Part shown: one piece after another, positions 28,190-40,354 of the stretch
Numbering within the stretch: position 1 is the first letter of the stretch
Layout: every line of letters begins with the position of its first letter
Origin: Candidula unifasciata
Taxonomy: Eukaryota > Mollusca > Gastropoda > Stylommatophora > Geomitridae
Length of the DNA stretch: 64,000 nucleotides
Reading direction: 5' to 3'
NCBI GenBank assembly: GCA_905116865.2
Contig: CAJHNH020003126.1
Location: 17,853-81,852 of the forward strand
Made by a program: the position numbers and the translations under genes
Notes under the pieces: generated by a model
Databases searched by the model: none
The model's input: only the letters and a program-made list of their open reading frames with translations
Told to the model about the DNA's origin: nothing

Positions 28190-30460
28190 AATTGTCCGGA
28201 AACAACTATAACAGGAGACATGTCATCTTATCGCTGCAGCAAGAGATGAACTGTCCGGAAACAACTATAACACGAGACATTCCTTCATATTGCTGCAGGA
28301 AGAGATAAATATAGAAAATATAAAGCCAAGTAACGTATTTTCAATTCTAATGTTATTTATTTAACATATGTCGGAAGAAGCTGAAGTGACAGTTTAATGC
28401 ATCCGACAACATATGCCTGACAAAAAGCATTAAAATAAAATGGGATGGATTTAAGACTGGTGAAGAAAAAATATACATGTTTAAGCAACTGCTGGTATCT
28501 GTCGCGCGCCCACGTGGGTAAATACACTGATATAGTGAGGGTGTGGGTTTGATCCTTAACAATGCCCACCCACGCGAGAAACTGGACATATCTAAGCTAT
28601 GTTGATCCTAGACAGTCCTGGATAGCCAAGAAAACAGCGAGTGGCTCGTTCCATGAAATGAAAGTTGCTGTACTTGTATCCACAGGAGTAGGAGAAGGGA
28701 TAGATAGATATCTGGATACACCCACTGTGATATAATCCAGGTGCTCAGTTAACCCCTCCGACTGCCCTCCTCTCCTGGCATTACTTAAAAGCCCCCATCA
28801 AGTGATTTAAATATTTGTTAGCTGAAGTAAACTAATATGCACAAAGACACTTGAACCTAAGTACACAATTTACTCAACTATGTTGTAACAACATCAAACA
28901 TGATTTATTTGAATAAATCGAAATTAAAATGAACTTGTTTAGGCTAGTAGAGTTGGGATGATGTTATAGATGACATTAAAGTTGTACATAACTTAGCTTC
29001 TAGTTTCTAGTAGGAGAATTCACCGTCGGACAGTTCTCGGCTTGAGACCCTGTCTATTCTTTTCCAGTTTGTCGTCCTCACTGCTTTCATGCAGGTCGTT
29101 ACACTCAGACGGTCGGAAAATAATGGATGCCTACTAGTCACTGCCAATGTGGGAACTGGAAAATGAAACCACAATGCCAAAAGTTCTGTCTCAAGCTTAG
29201 GTTAAGCCCAACAGATGGCATGTGCTTGACAGAGTCTCATTTACCAGACCTAGAGTTCACCCCTTTATAACTTTTATCAAGCTCCTCCTACATTACGCCT
29301 AAAATCATTCTCATTCAAGGATGTCACAGCTCCTCCCCTGTGGGTAAGTTTATTCGCTGTCAGTCAGGGCTGTACAACACTTGTTTAAATTCCCACGCTA
29401 GGATCTCCTGGTCAATTCATCTGACCAGAGCAAATAGGCCAAGTCACACCTCCAGCCTACTTCACCTGCCATCACAATAAAATCAGACGGTGTCAATTCT
29501 TCTGTTAACACTTTCTGCTCACCATGTCAATAGTGAAGAACTGATCGGCACTCCAGTTTAGGTAACCTCAGGGGGAGATAATGGCAATTAGCCCTTGTTA
29601 TCTGTTCCTGAAGGTCTGGCTAGGAGATAAATATCTGACACCAACAAATGGTGTGCAATTCTCCAGTCAGTAAGTCTGCTTGGTCAGTCTTATCTCTGTA
29701 CGTTAACACTTAACATCTGGGAAAGTGTCTTAGTGTTTGATATGACCAACAGTCCCGGAGAATTTAATGTTTGATCTGGTCGTCTTTCTTCTGTAAGGAT
29801 GTATCCAAATCCCTATTTTTCTGCATACTTTCAAAATACAAAGAAATAAAAGTAGGTTGAGAAAAGACATTCTGAAGTCACCGAGCGTATTGTCACAGTA
29901 TCAATAGTTTTAAAACAGAGAAGAAAGTGCCATAATGGATACATCATGAGAAGAAACGAGTAAAGAATCATCAAACAGGCACAAGTCTGGGAAATAAAGG
30001 CATTACAAAGGCGGGGACGCCCAGGAAAAAACAATAAAAATAAGAACGTTGATGAGAGAGACACAAGCTGCTGGACTGAATTCAATCCATTATATTTAAT
30101 TGACATCCACATACAGATTGTAATAGGGGAATAGACTGTGAGCCCAATGTAAAATTAAATGACACAAGAAGACAATAAATGGATGAATGAAGGTATAATA
30201 GCACTTTCCGAAACATAACGTGTGCTATTGGATATGTGCTGTACAAAATCATCGTCCAGTGTCAGACATGTCTAATAATGCACTAGCTAAATGAGTGACA
30301 CATATTACGGTGTTAACTAGAGTCGTGATTTACATGTCTAGCAAAGCAAGAGGGGAAAACAAGAGAGAGAAGGCAAGCTTGTGCAAATATCACCAGGTCT
30401 ACGACTAGAAATGTAATGATGAGCAAGTGATCTCTTAAAAATAACATGTCTTTGGGTTTT
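28190..30460. other. No gene seen in 2.3 kb
   Basis: Apparently single-copy, with no recognised frame, satellite or transposon. A 22-bp duplicated phrase 'tgtccggaaacaactataac' occurs at 28194 and 28252. The minus frame 29831-30112 was not recognised. Confidence 0.5.
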
Positions 30461-30464
30461 GGTA

Positions 30465-30600
30465 ACTTTACTTCCCAAAGCTTTTCCTGATACATATTTT
30501 AGACTGGATCGACCTTGCAGTCAAGGTAGGTTTAAAATAAAATCCGACTTAATGAGGATACGAAACAATGAGTTTATGACGACATGGCAAGAGTTTGGCC
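30465..30600 (-). mobile_element. SINE A fragment, reverse
   Basis: Pieces matching the reversed SINE body: 'ggtaactttacttccc', 'gatacatattttagactgga' with 'tcgacct', and 'aaaatccgactt' then 'ggatacgaa'. Confidence 0.45.
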
Positions 30601-30609
30601 ATCTCACTA

Positions 30610-30830
30610 CGCCGGCTCCTATTCGTCTACGGACTTTCAACGAATGTACGATTTAAGCAAGCATAGTAAACAATATCGTTATAGGAACTAGTAATAACAA
30701 TACATGCTAAACACTTCTGGGAAACCTGACGCTGTGGTCCACTGCATCTGTAATATTGTCAAATAAATTAATTTAAAAAAAAAAAAAAACACTGCAATGT
30801 GAGTTAAACAAGATGGACATCAGTAAACAT
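30610..30830 (+). repeat. Hairpin repeat copy 4, proximal part
   Basis: 'ctatt-cgtctacggactttc', 'gcaagcatagtaaacaat', 'gctaaacacttctgggaaac', 'cctgacg', 'attgtcaaat', matching 44930-45090 and 54770-54880. It is followed by a LINE end and then the distal part at 31690. Confidence 0.65.
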
Positions 30831-30934
30831 TGTCTGTTGTTATTTCAATGTTGTGGTAGGCGAGGAGAGAAGTGGGTCAAAGTGTCCTATCATGTTTCAG
30901 ACTTGTGTATTGTTCTAACCACTTTGGAACGTGA

Positions 30935-31640
30935 GTGCACGGACTGGCCAGCTTGTGCTGCAGAATCAGAAGTTCAACAAATGATTCATGGCAATTTCCG
31001 CCTAAATGATGTGATTGTATATACAGGTGGCTCTGTCGTAAGGGACAGAAGAAGTGAATAGGGGTTTATAGCGAAGGAGAATGGACGTCGCTTGGCGCAA
31101 CAAAACCTGGCATATGATGTCACTACGTCTAGTTTGAGAATGGAGGTGGAGGCAGTCACTGCTGCCTTACTTTGGCTTGAGAATCAGCTGTACACACATG
31201 TCGTCATTGTAATTGACTCACAGAGCATGCTGAGAAAGGTGGAGACAGGCATGCTCCGTGCAGAGTGGCAAGCATCACTTCAGAGGTCTCGGGTAGTTAG
31301 CATCATTTGGATATTTTCTCTAGGTCACGCGGTGTGTTGTTACCTGAGCAGGCGGAGAGACTGGCCGGTTCTTCACCGATTAGTAGTGAACTGATATATG
31401 ACAAGCTGGGTGTTGTGAGGGCCCTTTGGGAGCGAGTGAACAGTGCCAAGAAACAGATAGATCATTGGGGTCTGAGGAGAATGGCACTGCGAGGAGTTAA
31501 AAAGGGATCTGACCGATGCTCAGGGGAAGGGACGAGACGGATATACAATCAGACTGTTACCGGTACTATAGGAATTTTAACTCTTAGCTTGCTGCTGAAG
31601 ATGGGGACGGAGCGCTTCTGGGAGTGTTCCAAGTGATGTG
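30935..31640 (+). pseudogene. LINE 3' end with RNase H domain (family N)
   Basis: Reads DVIVYTGGSVVRDRRS, stop (31059-31061), GFIAKENGRRLAQQ, TTSSLRMEVEAVTAALLWL, VIVIDSQSMLRKVETGML, then after a frameshift near 31325-31345 EQAERLAGSSPISSELI, DHWGLRRM, TRRIYNQTVTGTIG and ERFWECSK. This is the RNase H fold of I-type LINEs. The first catalytic Asp of Y-T-D-G-S is Gly; Glu (RMEVEA), Asp (VIDSQS) and the His region are kept. One stop, one frameshift and one lost catalytic residue make it inactive. It lies inside a hairpin repeat copy. Confidence 0.85.
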
Positions 31641-31689
31641 ATGTCTATTCTTAATTCAACATTTAACATTCAACATTCAATGTTGTGAG

Positions 31690-32600
31690 AGATTATGTAT
31701 GTAGTTTTACCTGAACCGGCCATACTTGTTTTTTGCATGAAACGTTTTCCACTAATCAAGGGATACAACATTCAATAGTGCCTTTTGAAGAGAAACGATA
31801 CCACATAGGTTGGAAACAGACAACTGAAGGGATAATTTAATGTTGTAGATTATTTTAATATTCAGTGCTCACTTCTTCAAAGGATTGACACATCCTGTAT
31901 TAACAAGTAACAAATGAGTTTAGAACTGAGTTTAAACTCCTTTATTTATCTGATTGTCGACGTTTCTTAACAGATAACGTTAAAAACCACAATTGTAGCA
32001 ACTTCTTTGGAATCACTATGGACTTGAACACAGCACGAACAGAATCTTCGAAATAGTCCAAATGATGTTTTTGGCAGGTACGCGTAGGTGTACCTCATAA
32101 CTGTAATGTGTCGGCGTCTATGGCGAACGCGCTTCGTAATGCCGTTGCGTTCGCTTCGATCCCCGCTGAGGTATTTTTTTTTCTATTGCGTTGGTTTCAA
32201 CTGTGCTACCGTTCATAAGGCAATGGAAAACTACTGAACTGAAATTTTGCCTAGAAAAACACTTTAGCCTAAAAATGCTAGGGTTGGTTTTGCAACATCT
32301 TGTAAATTATACGCAACTAACTTTAACATGTTATCACTGAGTTGGCCTCTCAGTGGAATAGCCTCACCTGACAAGAAAATAGTAAAATATGTCCGTGCTC
32401 GAATATTCAGATTATAACCAACCCCTTACCCACACAGGACTACATGTTACATCAGGCTGGTGTGGCCGTTACGGTTATCCCTATAACAAAATCTGCGGAA
32501 GTTGAACGTGATATACGTTGGATTGCCCCTGGGTCTACCATCTGTATTTTTTAGTTTAAAATGGAGCCTCAGGGTTAATGAAGGATTGCTGTGAAGCAAA
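31690..32600 (+). repeat. Hairpin repeat copy 4, distal part (long)
   Basis: 'ccactaatcaagggatacaa', stem-loop at 32077-32094 (GGTACG, CGTAGG, TGTACC, a G-T wobble), 'cataactgtaatgtgt', 'cgcttcgtaatgccgttgcg', 'aactactgaactgaa', 'ttacccacacaggactaca', 'catcaggctggtgtggccg'. Collinear with 52190-53140 over about 0.9 kb. Confidence 0.85.
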
Positions 32601-32849
32601 CGGCAAGCTTATCCTTCCATGAACAAATGCGTGAACAATATAATATATTTAAACTTTAGCAGTTGAATTGTGCACTTTATATCGAAAGGGATATATCGTC
32701 AACATAATATTTAATTGTTTTGTTACTATTGTTTCCAATGGTAGGCGGACAACTAACTGTTCGTGTTGGAGTCACTTGAAGACCAAATTCTCAATGACTA
32801 TAGTATCGATTTGACAAAATAATCGCTTTACGTAATTCTGACATTTTGT

Positions 32850-33560
32850 TTGTAGCAACTGGTACTGACCATTAACTCTTTTGAGTTCAATGGTAAATAT
32901 TTCGACCAGATCAGTGGGGTCGCGATGGGCACCAAGATGGGTCCCAGTTACGCTTGCCTTTTTATGGGCCACCTGAAATACAAATGTAGTTTATTATACC
33001 CGGGCAAGTTTCCGGAGGTGTATAGGAGATACATAGATGATGACGTTGGTATCACCGATATGTCCTTGGTTGAGCTTGACCAATTTATGACTTACATCAA
33101 CAATTTCAATCCGGCTATCAAATTCACCTCACTGATCTCCACCACTTCAGTAAACTTTCTTGACATCACGGTTAGCATCGATTTCCCGTGTCTGAAGACC
33201 ACAGCCTACTACAAACCCACGAATTCTCACAGTTATCTATTCTATACGTCTTCTCACCCACTACCGTGTACAAATTATATTCCTTCGATTGCGCAGGTTG
33301 TGCTCTGATGATTCTGACTGTTGTTGATAAATCAGTTGAACTTCTTGATTTCTTCAGTGCCCGTTTCTATCCTTAACACATTCTACAAGGGGTGCTAAAC
33401 AAAGTTTTGGCAATCACCAGGAAATATGCTTTCCCTACCAAAAAAACTTTATGCCGCTCTACGCAAGTAGGCCAAAACATCCAATTTGACAAAACCCGTA
33501 CTAAGCATACTATTAAGTAGTCTACTTTTTCTGATGCTATTTATGAAACGGCTGACCTTC
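32850..33560 (+). pseudogene. Penelope-like element reverse transcriptase fragment
   Basis: Frame reads FEFNGKYFDQISGVAMGTKM, GPSYACLFMGHLK, then VYRRYIDDDVGI (motif C, with the R-Y-I-D-D of Penelope RTs), TSVNFLDITVS, KTTAYYKPTNSHSYLFYTSS, and after a shift at about 33290 LLDFFSARFYP. Known Penelope-like RTs share G-x-A-M-G-T-x-x-A-P-x-Y-A, R-Y-I-D-D and F-L-D. The N-terminal fingers are absent, stops occur at about 32815 and 32854, and no GIY-YIG endonuclease follows. Dead fragment. Confidence 0.75.
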
Positions 33561-33770
33561 AAAGAAGGGAAATGTAATTAATAATTCAATTCTGCTTCAG
33601 AAGTTTTCTCTCCAAAAAAAAAAAAATATATATTAACACATAAACTATGTTTTTATTTAAATTCAAACTTTGATTTATTCGCTTCATGACCTGTATTTTT
33701 GTGTCTACCACACTGACTGCAAGCCTCGGTTATGTCTCTTGAATATTAGAGATTGTGTGAGACACGTTTC

Positions 33771-34600
33771 TATTGTTTGTTGATGGATATATGACTCAAC
33801 ACTACAAGTATCGTCACCGTGACATGCCTATATCTACGCTGAATAAAACAATCACGGATATTACTGGCAGGCTGTGAGAAAACTGTCATCATACATGGCG
33901 CGTGCGATATTACCATGATTGTGAAAGACAGAAACTGTTCTACACTGAAGGTTAGATTTTTTTTTATAACTGACGACGATAATTCATAACCGTGTTGTCG
34001 AGCAGTTTTCTTTCCATAAGCCAACGTTAATCAGTGGTTTGTTGTTCGTAAATCAATTTTACTCTGAGAATATTTATTAGCCTTCTGGTATATGTAAGTG
34101 CTGAGATGTCTTAATGGTATCATGTATTTCTAGAGCAATGATAATGAATGAGAAAAGTATATTGTTTGACTTGTTAGTGAAGTCGATTGCCATAAATCAC
34201 ATCTGGAATTAAGGCAAGCAATGGCAATTATATTTGCTATAAAGTGAACTCTGGAAATAGGAAAATACGAAATACTTGTGATGAAGTCTCAGATGTAGGA
34301 TGAAAACTGAAACAAACATTTCATGGATTTAATTCAAAACTAAGTGCACTAGCAGCTGAGCCACGTCAGCTTCTACAAACTGGGAAATCAGCTTTATTGT
34401 CAAAAATGATCATTTATCAAGGGTCACAAATGCGATCAGTTGTTCTGTAAGGGGAAATAATGTTTGGCTTTTCCTGGCTTAGACACGTACCGGCTGTTTA
34501 CTCATTTCGATAAAATAACAATAAACTGTTTTCATTGTTAACAAAATCTGCGATCAGTACCAGATCATTGTACCAGTGTAAACTTTCCTGTATACTTAAA
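33771..34600 (+). repeat. Right copy of the dispersed ~0.8-kb duplication
   Basis: Collinear with 1-760. Shares 'ttgttgatggatatatgact'-type start, 'ctgaataaaacaatcacgga', 'gttttctttccataagccaa' and 'aacaaaatctgcgatc'. It includes about 80 bp not in the left copy. The 84-codon minus frame here (33770-34024) has stops in the left copy. Confidence 0.8.
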
Positions 34601-35140
34601 CATTTTAGAACACAAAAAATGTCATTGAATAAATAACATTGGTCTGTTATTCTTCAAGAAGACTGTAATTTATCCGAGACTATAATTCGCTGAAACAGCT
34701 ACAGTCTCACACGTCATTAAATAATTCGATATTAAATTTTATGGCTGGCGTATTCTGATGCGCCTTGTGTTAAACAAAGTTGCAGTTTATGTATTTTGAC
34801 GACACTTAAATCTTTATATGTTGAATATATTTTCTTTCATCGGCATCTCTCAACCCCCAAATGCCCAATGTACGTCATGGTACCTTTATGTTCATGATTT
34901 CTCCAGACAATGACAAAGACAGTAAGACATGTACGTTGGTTGAGTGAGGCTTTCATAATGGAAGCTTTGCCATGCAATAGTTGGAGACCTAGTGAAACAG
35001 ACATGATCTTCCTGTCAGTGAGGAACATCTAGTGACATCACAAGGCTACACAAGTCAAATCAAAGTGAAAACATTAAAGTATGCAATCAAACCATAGAAT
35101 GTTTTGAATAAATACCATTTCATATCAGCATCTTACATCC
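34600..35140. other. No gene seen
   Basis: Single-copy-looking sequence; the minus frame 34837-35028 is unassigned. Confidence 0.5.
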
Positions 35141-35395
35141 GCGACAGCGATAATTTCAGCTGCGATTTTCTACAGCCCACGGTCAGTGTTCGAAACAGAG
35201 CGGTTCCCGTGGTTCACCCAGCCTCTAGGAAATAGGTAAACGCTTTATGTAAATGGAGGGACATTACTGTAGCTACGAAGTTTAAGCGACATAGACGGAC
35301 AGTTTCTTATCACCTGTCCGTACTGGTGGCAGAGCATTTATGGTTTTCAAGGGTGTGCAATGACGCTGGTTCATATCTCCCGACTTTACCTTTAC
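35140..35395 (+). mobile_element. SINE B copy
   Basis: 'agtgttcgaaacagagcggt' (B-box region), 'gtggttcacccagcctctag', 'ctgtccgtactggtggcaga', 'gtgcaatgacgctggttcat', 'gactttacctttac'. The head is diverged. Confidence 0.75.
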
Positions 35396-35400
35396 ATTTT

Positions 35401-35579
35401 CAGGGACCGCGTTTGCGCAGTCGATAGGAGAATCGTTTCAAATCCAGCTGCTAGTCGCTGCAGCCTACGGCTGGTGTTTGAAACACGTCGGTTCCAGGGG
35501 TTTACCCAGCCTCTAGGTAACTTATGGTTTATAACCATGTGCAATGACGCTGGCCACATCTCCTGGTTTTACCTTTATC
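35401..35579 (+). mobile_element. SINE B copy with internal deletion
   Basis: Starts immediately after the previous copy: 'gaccgcgtttgcgcagtcga' head, 'tggtgtttgaaacacgtcgg' B-box region, 'tttacccagcctctagg', then directly 'gtttataaccatgtgcaatg'. About 100 bp of the body is missing. Confidence 0.75.
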
Positions 35580-35898
35580 CGACAAAAGAGTTGCTGTGTC
35601 GACAACTTGGACACCAGTACCAGACTGACCATCCTGGCTTTGATGCCCTGAGCATCTCTGAGGTTGGTTTTACTTTCGTGCCTGGTGTCTCTAGTGTAGC
35701 ATTGACTCACACTGGTCTGCAATGTCGGTATTCGACTAATTAACTGCTAGAGACTGACCTTTTATTTAAACTGAGCTGTGAGATCAAGCCAGCTTAAAAC
35801 TAGTTTAATGAAATATGTAAAGTAAACTGACATCTGCGATATTCTCTTCCAAATAACCACTTCCTAAACGTGTCTGGTGTATTTTCATTACAGTTATA

Positions 35899-36018
35899 CT
35901 ACCTACTATTCATTGTAAGTATAATGGAAAGCGATATTTAATTTATGTGGTATTCACAGACGATGTGCACATACTTTGAATATTGCTTTCCGTTATACTT
36001 ACGATGAATAGTAGGTAG
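35899..36018. repeat. Long inverted repeat (42-bp arms, 36-nt loop)
   Basis: Arm 35899-35940 and the reverse complement of 35977-36018 agree at about 38 of 42 positions (for example 'ctacctactattcat' and 'gtaagtataa'). Could be a small hairpin-type MITE. A G run follows at about 36043-36055. Confidence 0.85.
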
Positions 36019-36170
36019 ACGGCTTATCACTATCATGAATGAGGGGGGGGGGGGTGGGTCCCTAAGAACCAACAATTGTTTCCAAAACATGAACAATTGT
36101 ATTTCGTGCCATTGGGCAGTTAAGTTCTCACAGCATGACACCGAGTGTATTAAATCTATTTAGTCTATAA

Positions 36171-36188
36171 AGCACACATATATGTGCC
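36171..36188 (-). other. Hairpin motif, reverse
   Basis: Reverse complement reads GGCACA, loop TATATG, TGTGCT, preceded by 'ttttggca'. The third stem pair is C-G instead of T-A, and the outer pair is G-T. Confidence 0.55.
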
Positions 36189-36199
36189 TGCCAAAATTG

Positions 36200-37170
36200 T
36201 AACCATAGGAAGCAAATTAAGTCTGCTACTACACATCTGAACTCCATACATTACTGCAGCTGTACTAGTCACTATGTAAAGTAATCTTCTACAGCACTTA
36301 CCTGAGTGACATGATATGTAGCCACTTTTAGAAAGGTATGACCACATTCTAAATCTGTTATTTACAATTCAGATAGTGTGAATTTCTTTTAATACACTAT
36401 TGTTTACTATATTGAAAAAAAAATGAACAACCTTGTGTACAGTCTTTAGAAAAAGAGACTTTTCTCTCCCTTGATCTTTGTCAGGTTGGATTATGTCGCC
36501 TGATTACCCCACACTCAGTAAAAGATATTGTTTTCCTTTGTTGTTGTTTTGATGAATTGTTCACTCCACATTATAGATGCGGCAAATGTACAACGGCTTT
36601 AAGAAACACATAAGTTATGACGTTTTTCTTGGTTGCTACTAAGATACACAACTTATATCTAGTCATTCGTTGCGACTTCAACCGACCAACTCAGCCTTTA
36701 TATCGGCTTAGCAGAAAACGTATCACTATTTTATAAATTCAAGTGAGACTTATAATAGTAGAGAATAGTTGAGATCCCCTGTAAACGCAGGCCGTAGACT
36801 AAAATACCACATAAAAATACTACCACTATTTAATGATCTAGATAAATATTCCGTGATTTTCTCAACCAACCGTGATACTTGTCGGTTGGATGAACAGCAA
36901 CAGCCTACTGATTTTACATATTCTTTATGTTACCATTCAAGGCTAGGACATTCATTAGTGAACGCTCCATCACTTTGTTATCTTTTCTGAGAATACTCAT
37001 TTGGAATCCTTGCGTAATGATCTAACAGCATCAACCATCATCGTGTGCCATGCGTAATCATCAAGTGTATATACCATAATTGTTTATATTTATTATGTCA
37101 CGAAGTAAAACAGTTGAGTAAAACTTGTCATGTATATCAGGCATGAAGGGCTGGATCTTTTTTGTGTGCG
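36200..37170. other. No gene seen
   Basis: AT-rich, no repeat or domain recognised; the 36769-36990 frame is unassigned. Confidence 0.5.
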
Positions 37171-37172
37171 TT

Positions 37173-37320
37173 TAAATGGTCAACATCACATCCGTCGTCT
37201 TTACTTCCCATGACTATATGTGGTATCCATGCAGGGCGGAGCCGACCTGCGTCTATGAGGACTCGAACTCACGACTGTCCGATCCGCATGCAAGTGGTTG
37301 GCCACTACCTCACGAAGAGT
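37173..37320 (-). mobile_element. SINE A copy, reverse
   Basis: Reversed body and head: 'tggtatccatgcagggcgga', 'gaggactcgaactcacgac' (B box reversed), 'ccgatccgcatgcaagtgg' then 'ttggccac' (A box reversed). Confidence 0.65.
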
Positions 37321-37329
37321 TTCATATGA

Positions 37330-38170
37330 TAATGCGAAGAATTGTGTATGTATACAACACTTTTAGACAATTTTAGAGAAGTTAATTATTGATGTTATTT
37401 ATGTTCGAGGAGACAGACAGTGTATGAAATAAATACCCGGCTCTTTTTCTCAAACTATTCTGATAACACCACAAACACCGCAACACTTCTACCCGCCACT
37501 GAATTCTCAGCATAATCCTCACCCTAATGTCAAATGATGTATTTTTCAAGATCCTTATACCCACCCTAGATAACCAACTCTGTTGAACGAAAAAAAAAAC
37601 TGAGATTAGACATTTACCAAAACAGCCTGAACGTCGAGGAAAGCCAAGGGTTTCTGAGGCTGCAAGTAATATTGATTTGCTAATCATCAAACACGATGTA
37701 CTGATTTATTCATGAACTGAATATTCGCCAAGGAATGCTGTAATCCACCGGAATGAAGTTAAAGCTGAGTGAATGTTTTGTGATGGCTTGGGTGTTAAAT
37801 AATGTTTATTGAATTGTTAATAAATTCAAAGGGATATTCTTGGTAGGGTTGTGTCAATAAATTGTTTTATTCAGTATAATCCACCTATCTGAGTAAGACA
37901 ATTGTTATATGTTTGAATTACATGTTTGATAAAATGTTTTACACTTTGATTCATACGGGTTAATTTGTGAATGCATTAAGCTTTGAGTATTCACAAAATT
38001 GTTCAGAAAAAAATATATTTATTCAGTTATAGTCGGGGGGGGGGGGGTGAATTCACCATATCCGTTTAATTTTCTGAGTTGTCAGATTGTATTGAACTTC
38101 CATCCATTATTTGAAAGGGACCAATAAATTTAGACAATCTTAATTCGAGCCCTGTCAACATTGATATATG
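37330..38170. other. No gene seen
   Basis: AT-rich; a 14-15-G run lies at 38034-38048. The minus frame 37382-37690 (102 codons) has no recognised domain. The 5' junction of the LINE lies near the right edge. Confidence 0.4.
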
Positions 38171-38187
38171 AGGGACTATAAAGGGAT

Positions 38188-38590
38188 CTCCAGGCAAGGA
38201 TTCCAAAAGGGGAGATAGAGGAGAATGATCTTAAAGAAATAGAAAACAGGATAACCACTAACACAATAATCGTAAGCAACTTTAACTGCTCACACCCCTT
38301 ATGGGGTGGCAGAATAGAAAGTCTGGCAGGAAAAGAATTATTAGAATTTATTGAAGATAATCAACTAACAGTACTCAATGACGGGTCGATAACAAGGATT
38401 AATCCAATTCCAGGAAATAGACATTCGGCTATTGACCTTACACTAGTAACACAGAGTTTAGCTGGAAGCCAATGGAAAGTATTAGAGGACACCTCAAGCG
38501 ACCATCTTCTAATTTTAATAGGAATTAAAACCCAACCAACAAAATATGAAACTAGTAACAAACCTACTTTCAATTTTAAAAAAAGCGAAA
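38188..38590 (+). pseudogene. LINE AP endonuclease C-terminal half
   Basis: Frame 1 reads IIVSNFNCSHPLWGG, LLEFIEDNQLTVLNDGS, RHSAIDLTLVT and SSDHLLILI. These are the late motifs of APE-type LINE endonucleases (G-D-F-N-A-H-H-P-x-W-G, then S-x-I-D-L-T and S-D-H). The usual Asp before F-N is Ser here. The N-terminal half (with the first catalytic Asn and Glu) is missing. The frame runs into the A-run shift and a stop at about 38597. The domain would nick target DNA for target-primed reverse transcription. Confidence 0.85.
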
Positions 38591-40312
38591 TGGGATAAAG
38601 TTATAGATGAACTTAATAATACAGAGTTGGTTAGAGCTGAAGGTGAAAACATTGATACTTTTGCTGAAAGAGTGACTAATACAATACTAAAAGTAGCAAC
38701 AAGAAATATTCCTAATAAAAACATGCCTACCCATCTTCTTGAGGGAGGAAATAAGACTTTAACTAACTACAATAAAAGAAACGTAAACAAGAACCCTGTT
38801 GCATGGTGGACGCAAGAATGCACTGAGGCGACAGATAAACGTAAAAGGGCTCTGCATGACTATAGAAAATTCGGGTCAACAGAAAGATGGCAAGAATATG
38901 TTAAACACATAAATGCAACTACCAAAGTCATTCGCAAAGCTAAGGAGGCGCACTGGAAGACATTCTGCCAAAAATTGAACCCTGATACTCCAGCAACTGA
39001 AGTATGGAATCAGATTAAAGTCATTAAAGGAGACAAAATAAAAGAAAGGATCCCTACAATTCAGGTACCCACAGTGGCAATTACTGATAAAGATAAGGCA
39101 GATATCTTCGGGCAGCACTTCTATGAGGTCTGTTCCAATAATAAACTAAATCAACAAGAACGGAAAAACAGAACGGCTCTTAATACAGAGATTATGACAA
39201 CTAAAATCACAATTAAGGAAGAAAATTCATACCTAGATGCAGATATAACTACTGAAGAAGTTAACTCAGCAATACAAGCCAAATCTAACACGGCAGCTGG
39301 GGCCGATATGCTAAACTATACTATAATGAAAATGCTACCAGCAAAAACCATCAAACAGATTACTGATTTCTACTATGAGATCTGGAAAAAGGGAGAGATT
39401 CCAAGAAGATGGAAGGAAGCAACTATCATACCTATTAAAAAGGCTAAAAAGGACCCTCAAAAAGTAGACTCATATAGACCAATATCTTTAACACCCCACC
39501 TGGGGAAAATATTAGAAACAATCGTCAATAAAAGAATAACATTCCACACGGAGAAAAATAACCTGTTTAGCAAAACTCAGGCAGGGTTTAGGTCTAACAG
39601 ATGCACCCTATATCAAATTATAAAATTAGAAGATCATGTTAAAAAGTCATTTAAAACAGGAGGTAAGACAATGGCAGTGTTCCTGGATCTGGAACAGGCA
39701 TATGACCAGTGCTATCGGCCAGCAGCCCTGTTTAAAGCAGCTAAACTAGGATTTACCGGAAGAACGTATAGATATATCCCAAGCTTTCTACAAGAAAGAA
39801 CATTTTCAGTACTAGTTAATAACGAAAGATCACAAACTTTTGATCAGGTGAATGGAATCCTTCAGGGTGCTGTAATATCCCCTACCCTGTTCAGCATATT
39901 AGTAAACGACCTTGATGATGCCATCACGAACAAGGACACGGGACTAACTCAGTTTGCGGACGATTGTGCAATCTACCATAGCCATAATCAGATCCCCTGC
40001 GCTAAGAAAAGATTGCAGAAAAGTCTGGACGAAGTTGCGCATTGGATGGGAAAATGGGGATTTAAAATCAACGTCGACAAAACAGTAAGCATGATATTCA
40101 ACTTTAAAAGACAGCTTAATTATGACCCAGAAGTAACGAGACTCCAAATTAATGGCAGAACAGTTCAGCGGACACGTTCGACGAAATTTCTAGGAATGAT
40201 TCTGGATGAGCAAATGACCTGGGCTAAGCACATCGATGATCTCGTAGTAAAGTGTACAAAGTACAATAATATGCTGAAAATGATTAATGGAAACGGATGG
40301 GGAGCACAATAG
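38546..40312 (+). CDS. LINE reverse transcriptase (ORF2 middle part)
   Basis: 588 codons open. The ATG at 38546 is artefactual: homology moves into this frame only after the A-run near 38580 (AKWDKVIDEL onward). RT domain spans about residues 280-555: SYRPISLTPHLGKILE (309-324), QAGFRSNRCT (345-354), motif A FLDLEQAYD (Asp 381), motif B GILQGAVISP (437-446), motif C FADD (470-473), motif D around GFKINVDKT (505-513), motif E KFLGMILDE (547-555). All catalytic Asp residues are intact. It ends at a TAG (40310-40312) in the same frame as the RNase H part, so one nonsense change separates the two. It copies LINE RNA at the nicked target. Confidence 0.9.
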   Translation: MKLVTNLLSILKKAKWDKVIDELNNTELVRAEGENIDTFAERVTNTILKVATRNIPNKNMPTHLLEGGNKTLTNYNKRNVNKNPVAWWTQECTEATDKRKRALHDYRKFGSTERWQEYVKHINATTKVIRKAKEAHWKTFCQKLNPDTPATEVWNQIKVIKGDKIKERIPTIQVPTVAITDKDKADIFGQHFYEVCSNNKLNQQERKNRTALNTEIMTTKITIKEENSYLDADITTEEVNSAIQAKSNTAAGADMLNYTIMKMLPAKTIKQITDFYYEIWKKGEIPRRWKEATIIPIKKAKKDPQKVDSYRPISLTPHLGKILETIVNKRITFHTEKNNLFSKTQAGFRSNRCTLYQIIKLEDHVKKSFKTGGKTMAVFLDLEQAYDQCYRPAALFKAAKLGFTGRTYRYIPSFLQERTFSVLVNNERSQTFDQVNGILQGAVISPTLFSILVNDLDDAITNKDTGLTQFADDCAIYHSHNQIPCAKKRLQKSLDEVAHWMGKWGFKINVDKTVSMIFNFKRQLNYDPEVTRLQINGRTVQRTRSTKFLGMILDEQMTWAKHIDDLVVKCTKYNNMLKMINGNGWGAQ

Positions 40313-40354
40313 GACACCCTAATACAATTTTATAAAGCTTTCGTTAGGGGCAAA

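Noticed and set aside
33770..34024. 84-codon minus frame in the 0.8-kb duplication
   Set aside because: The homologous frame at 1-250 is interrupted by stops, so no coding selection is seen.
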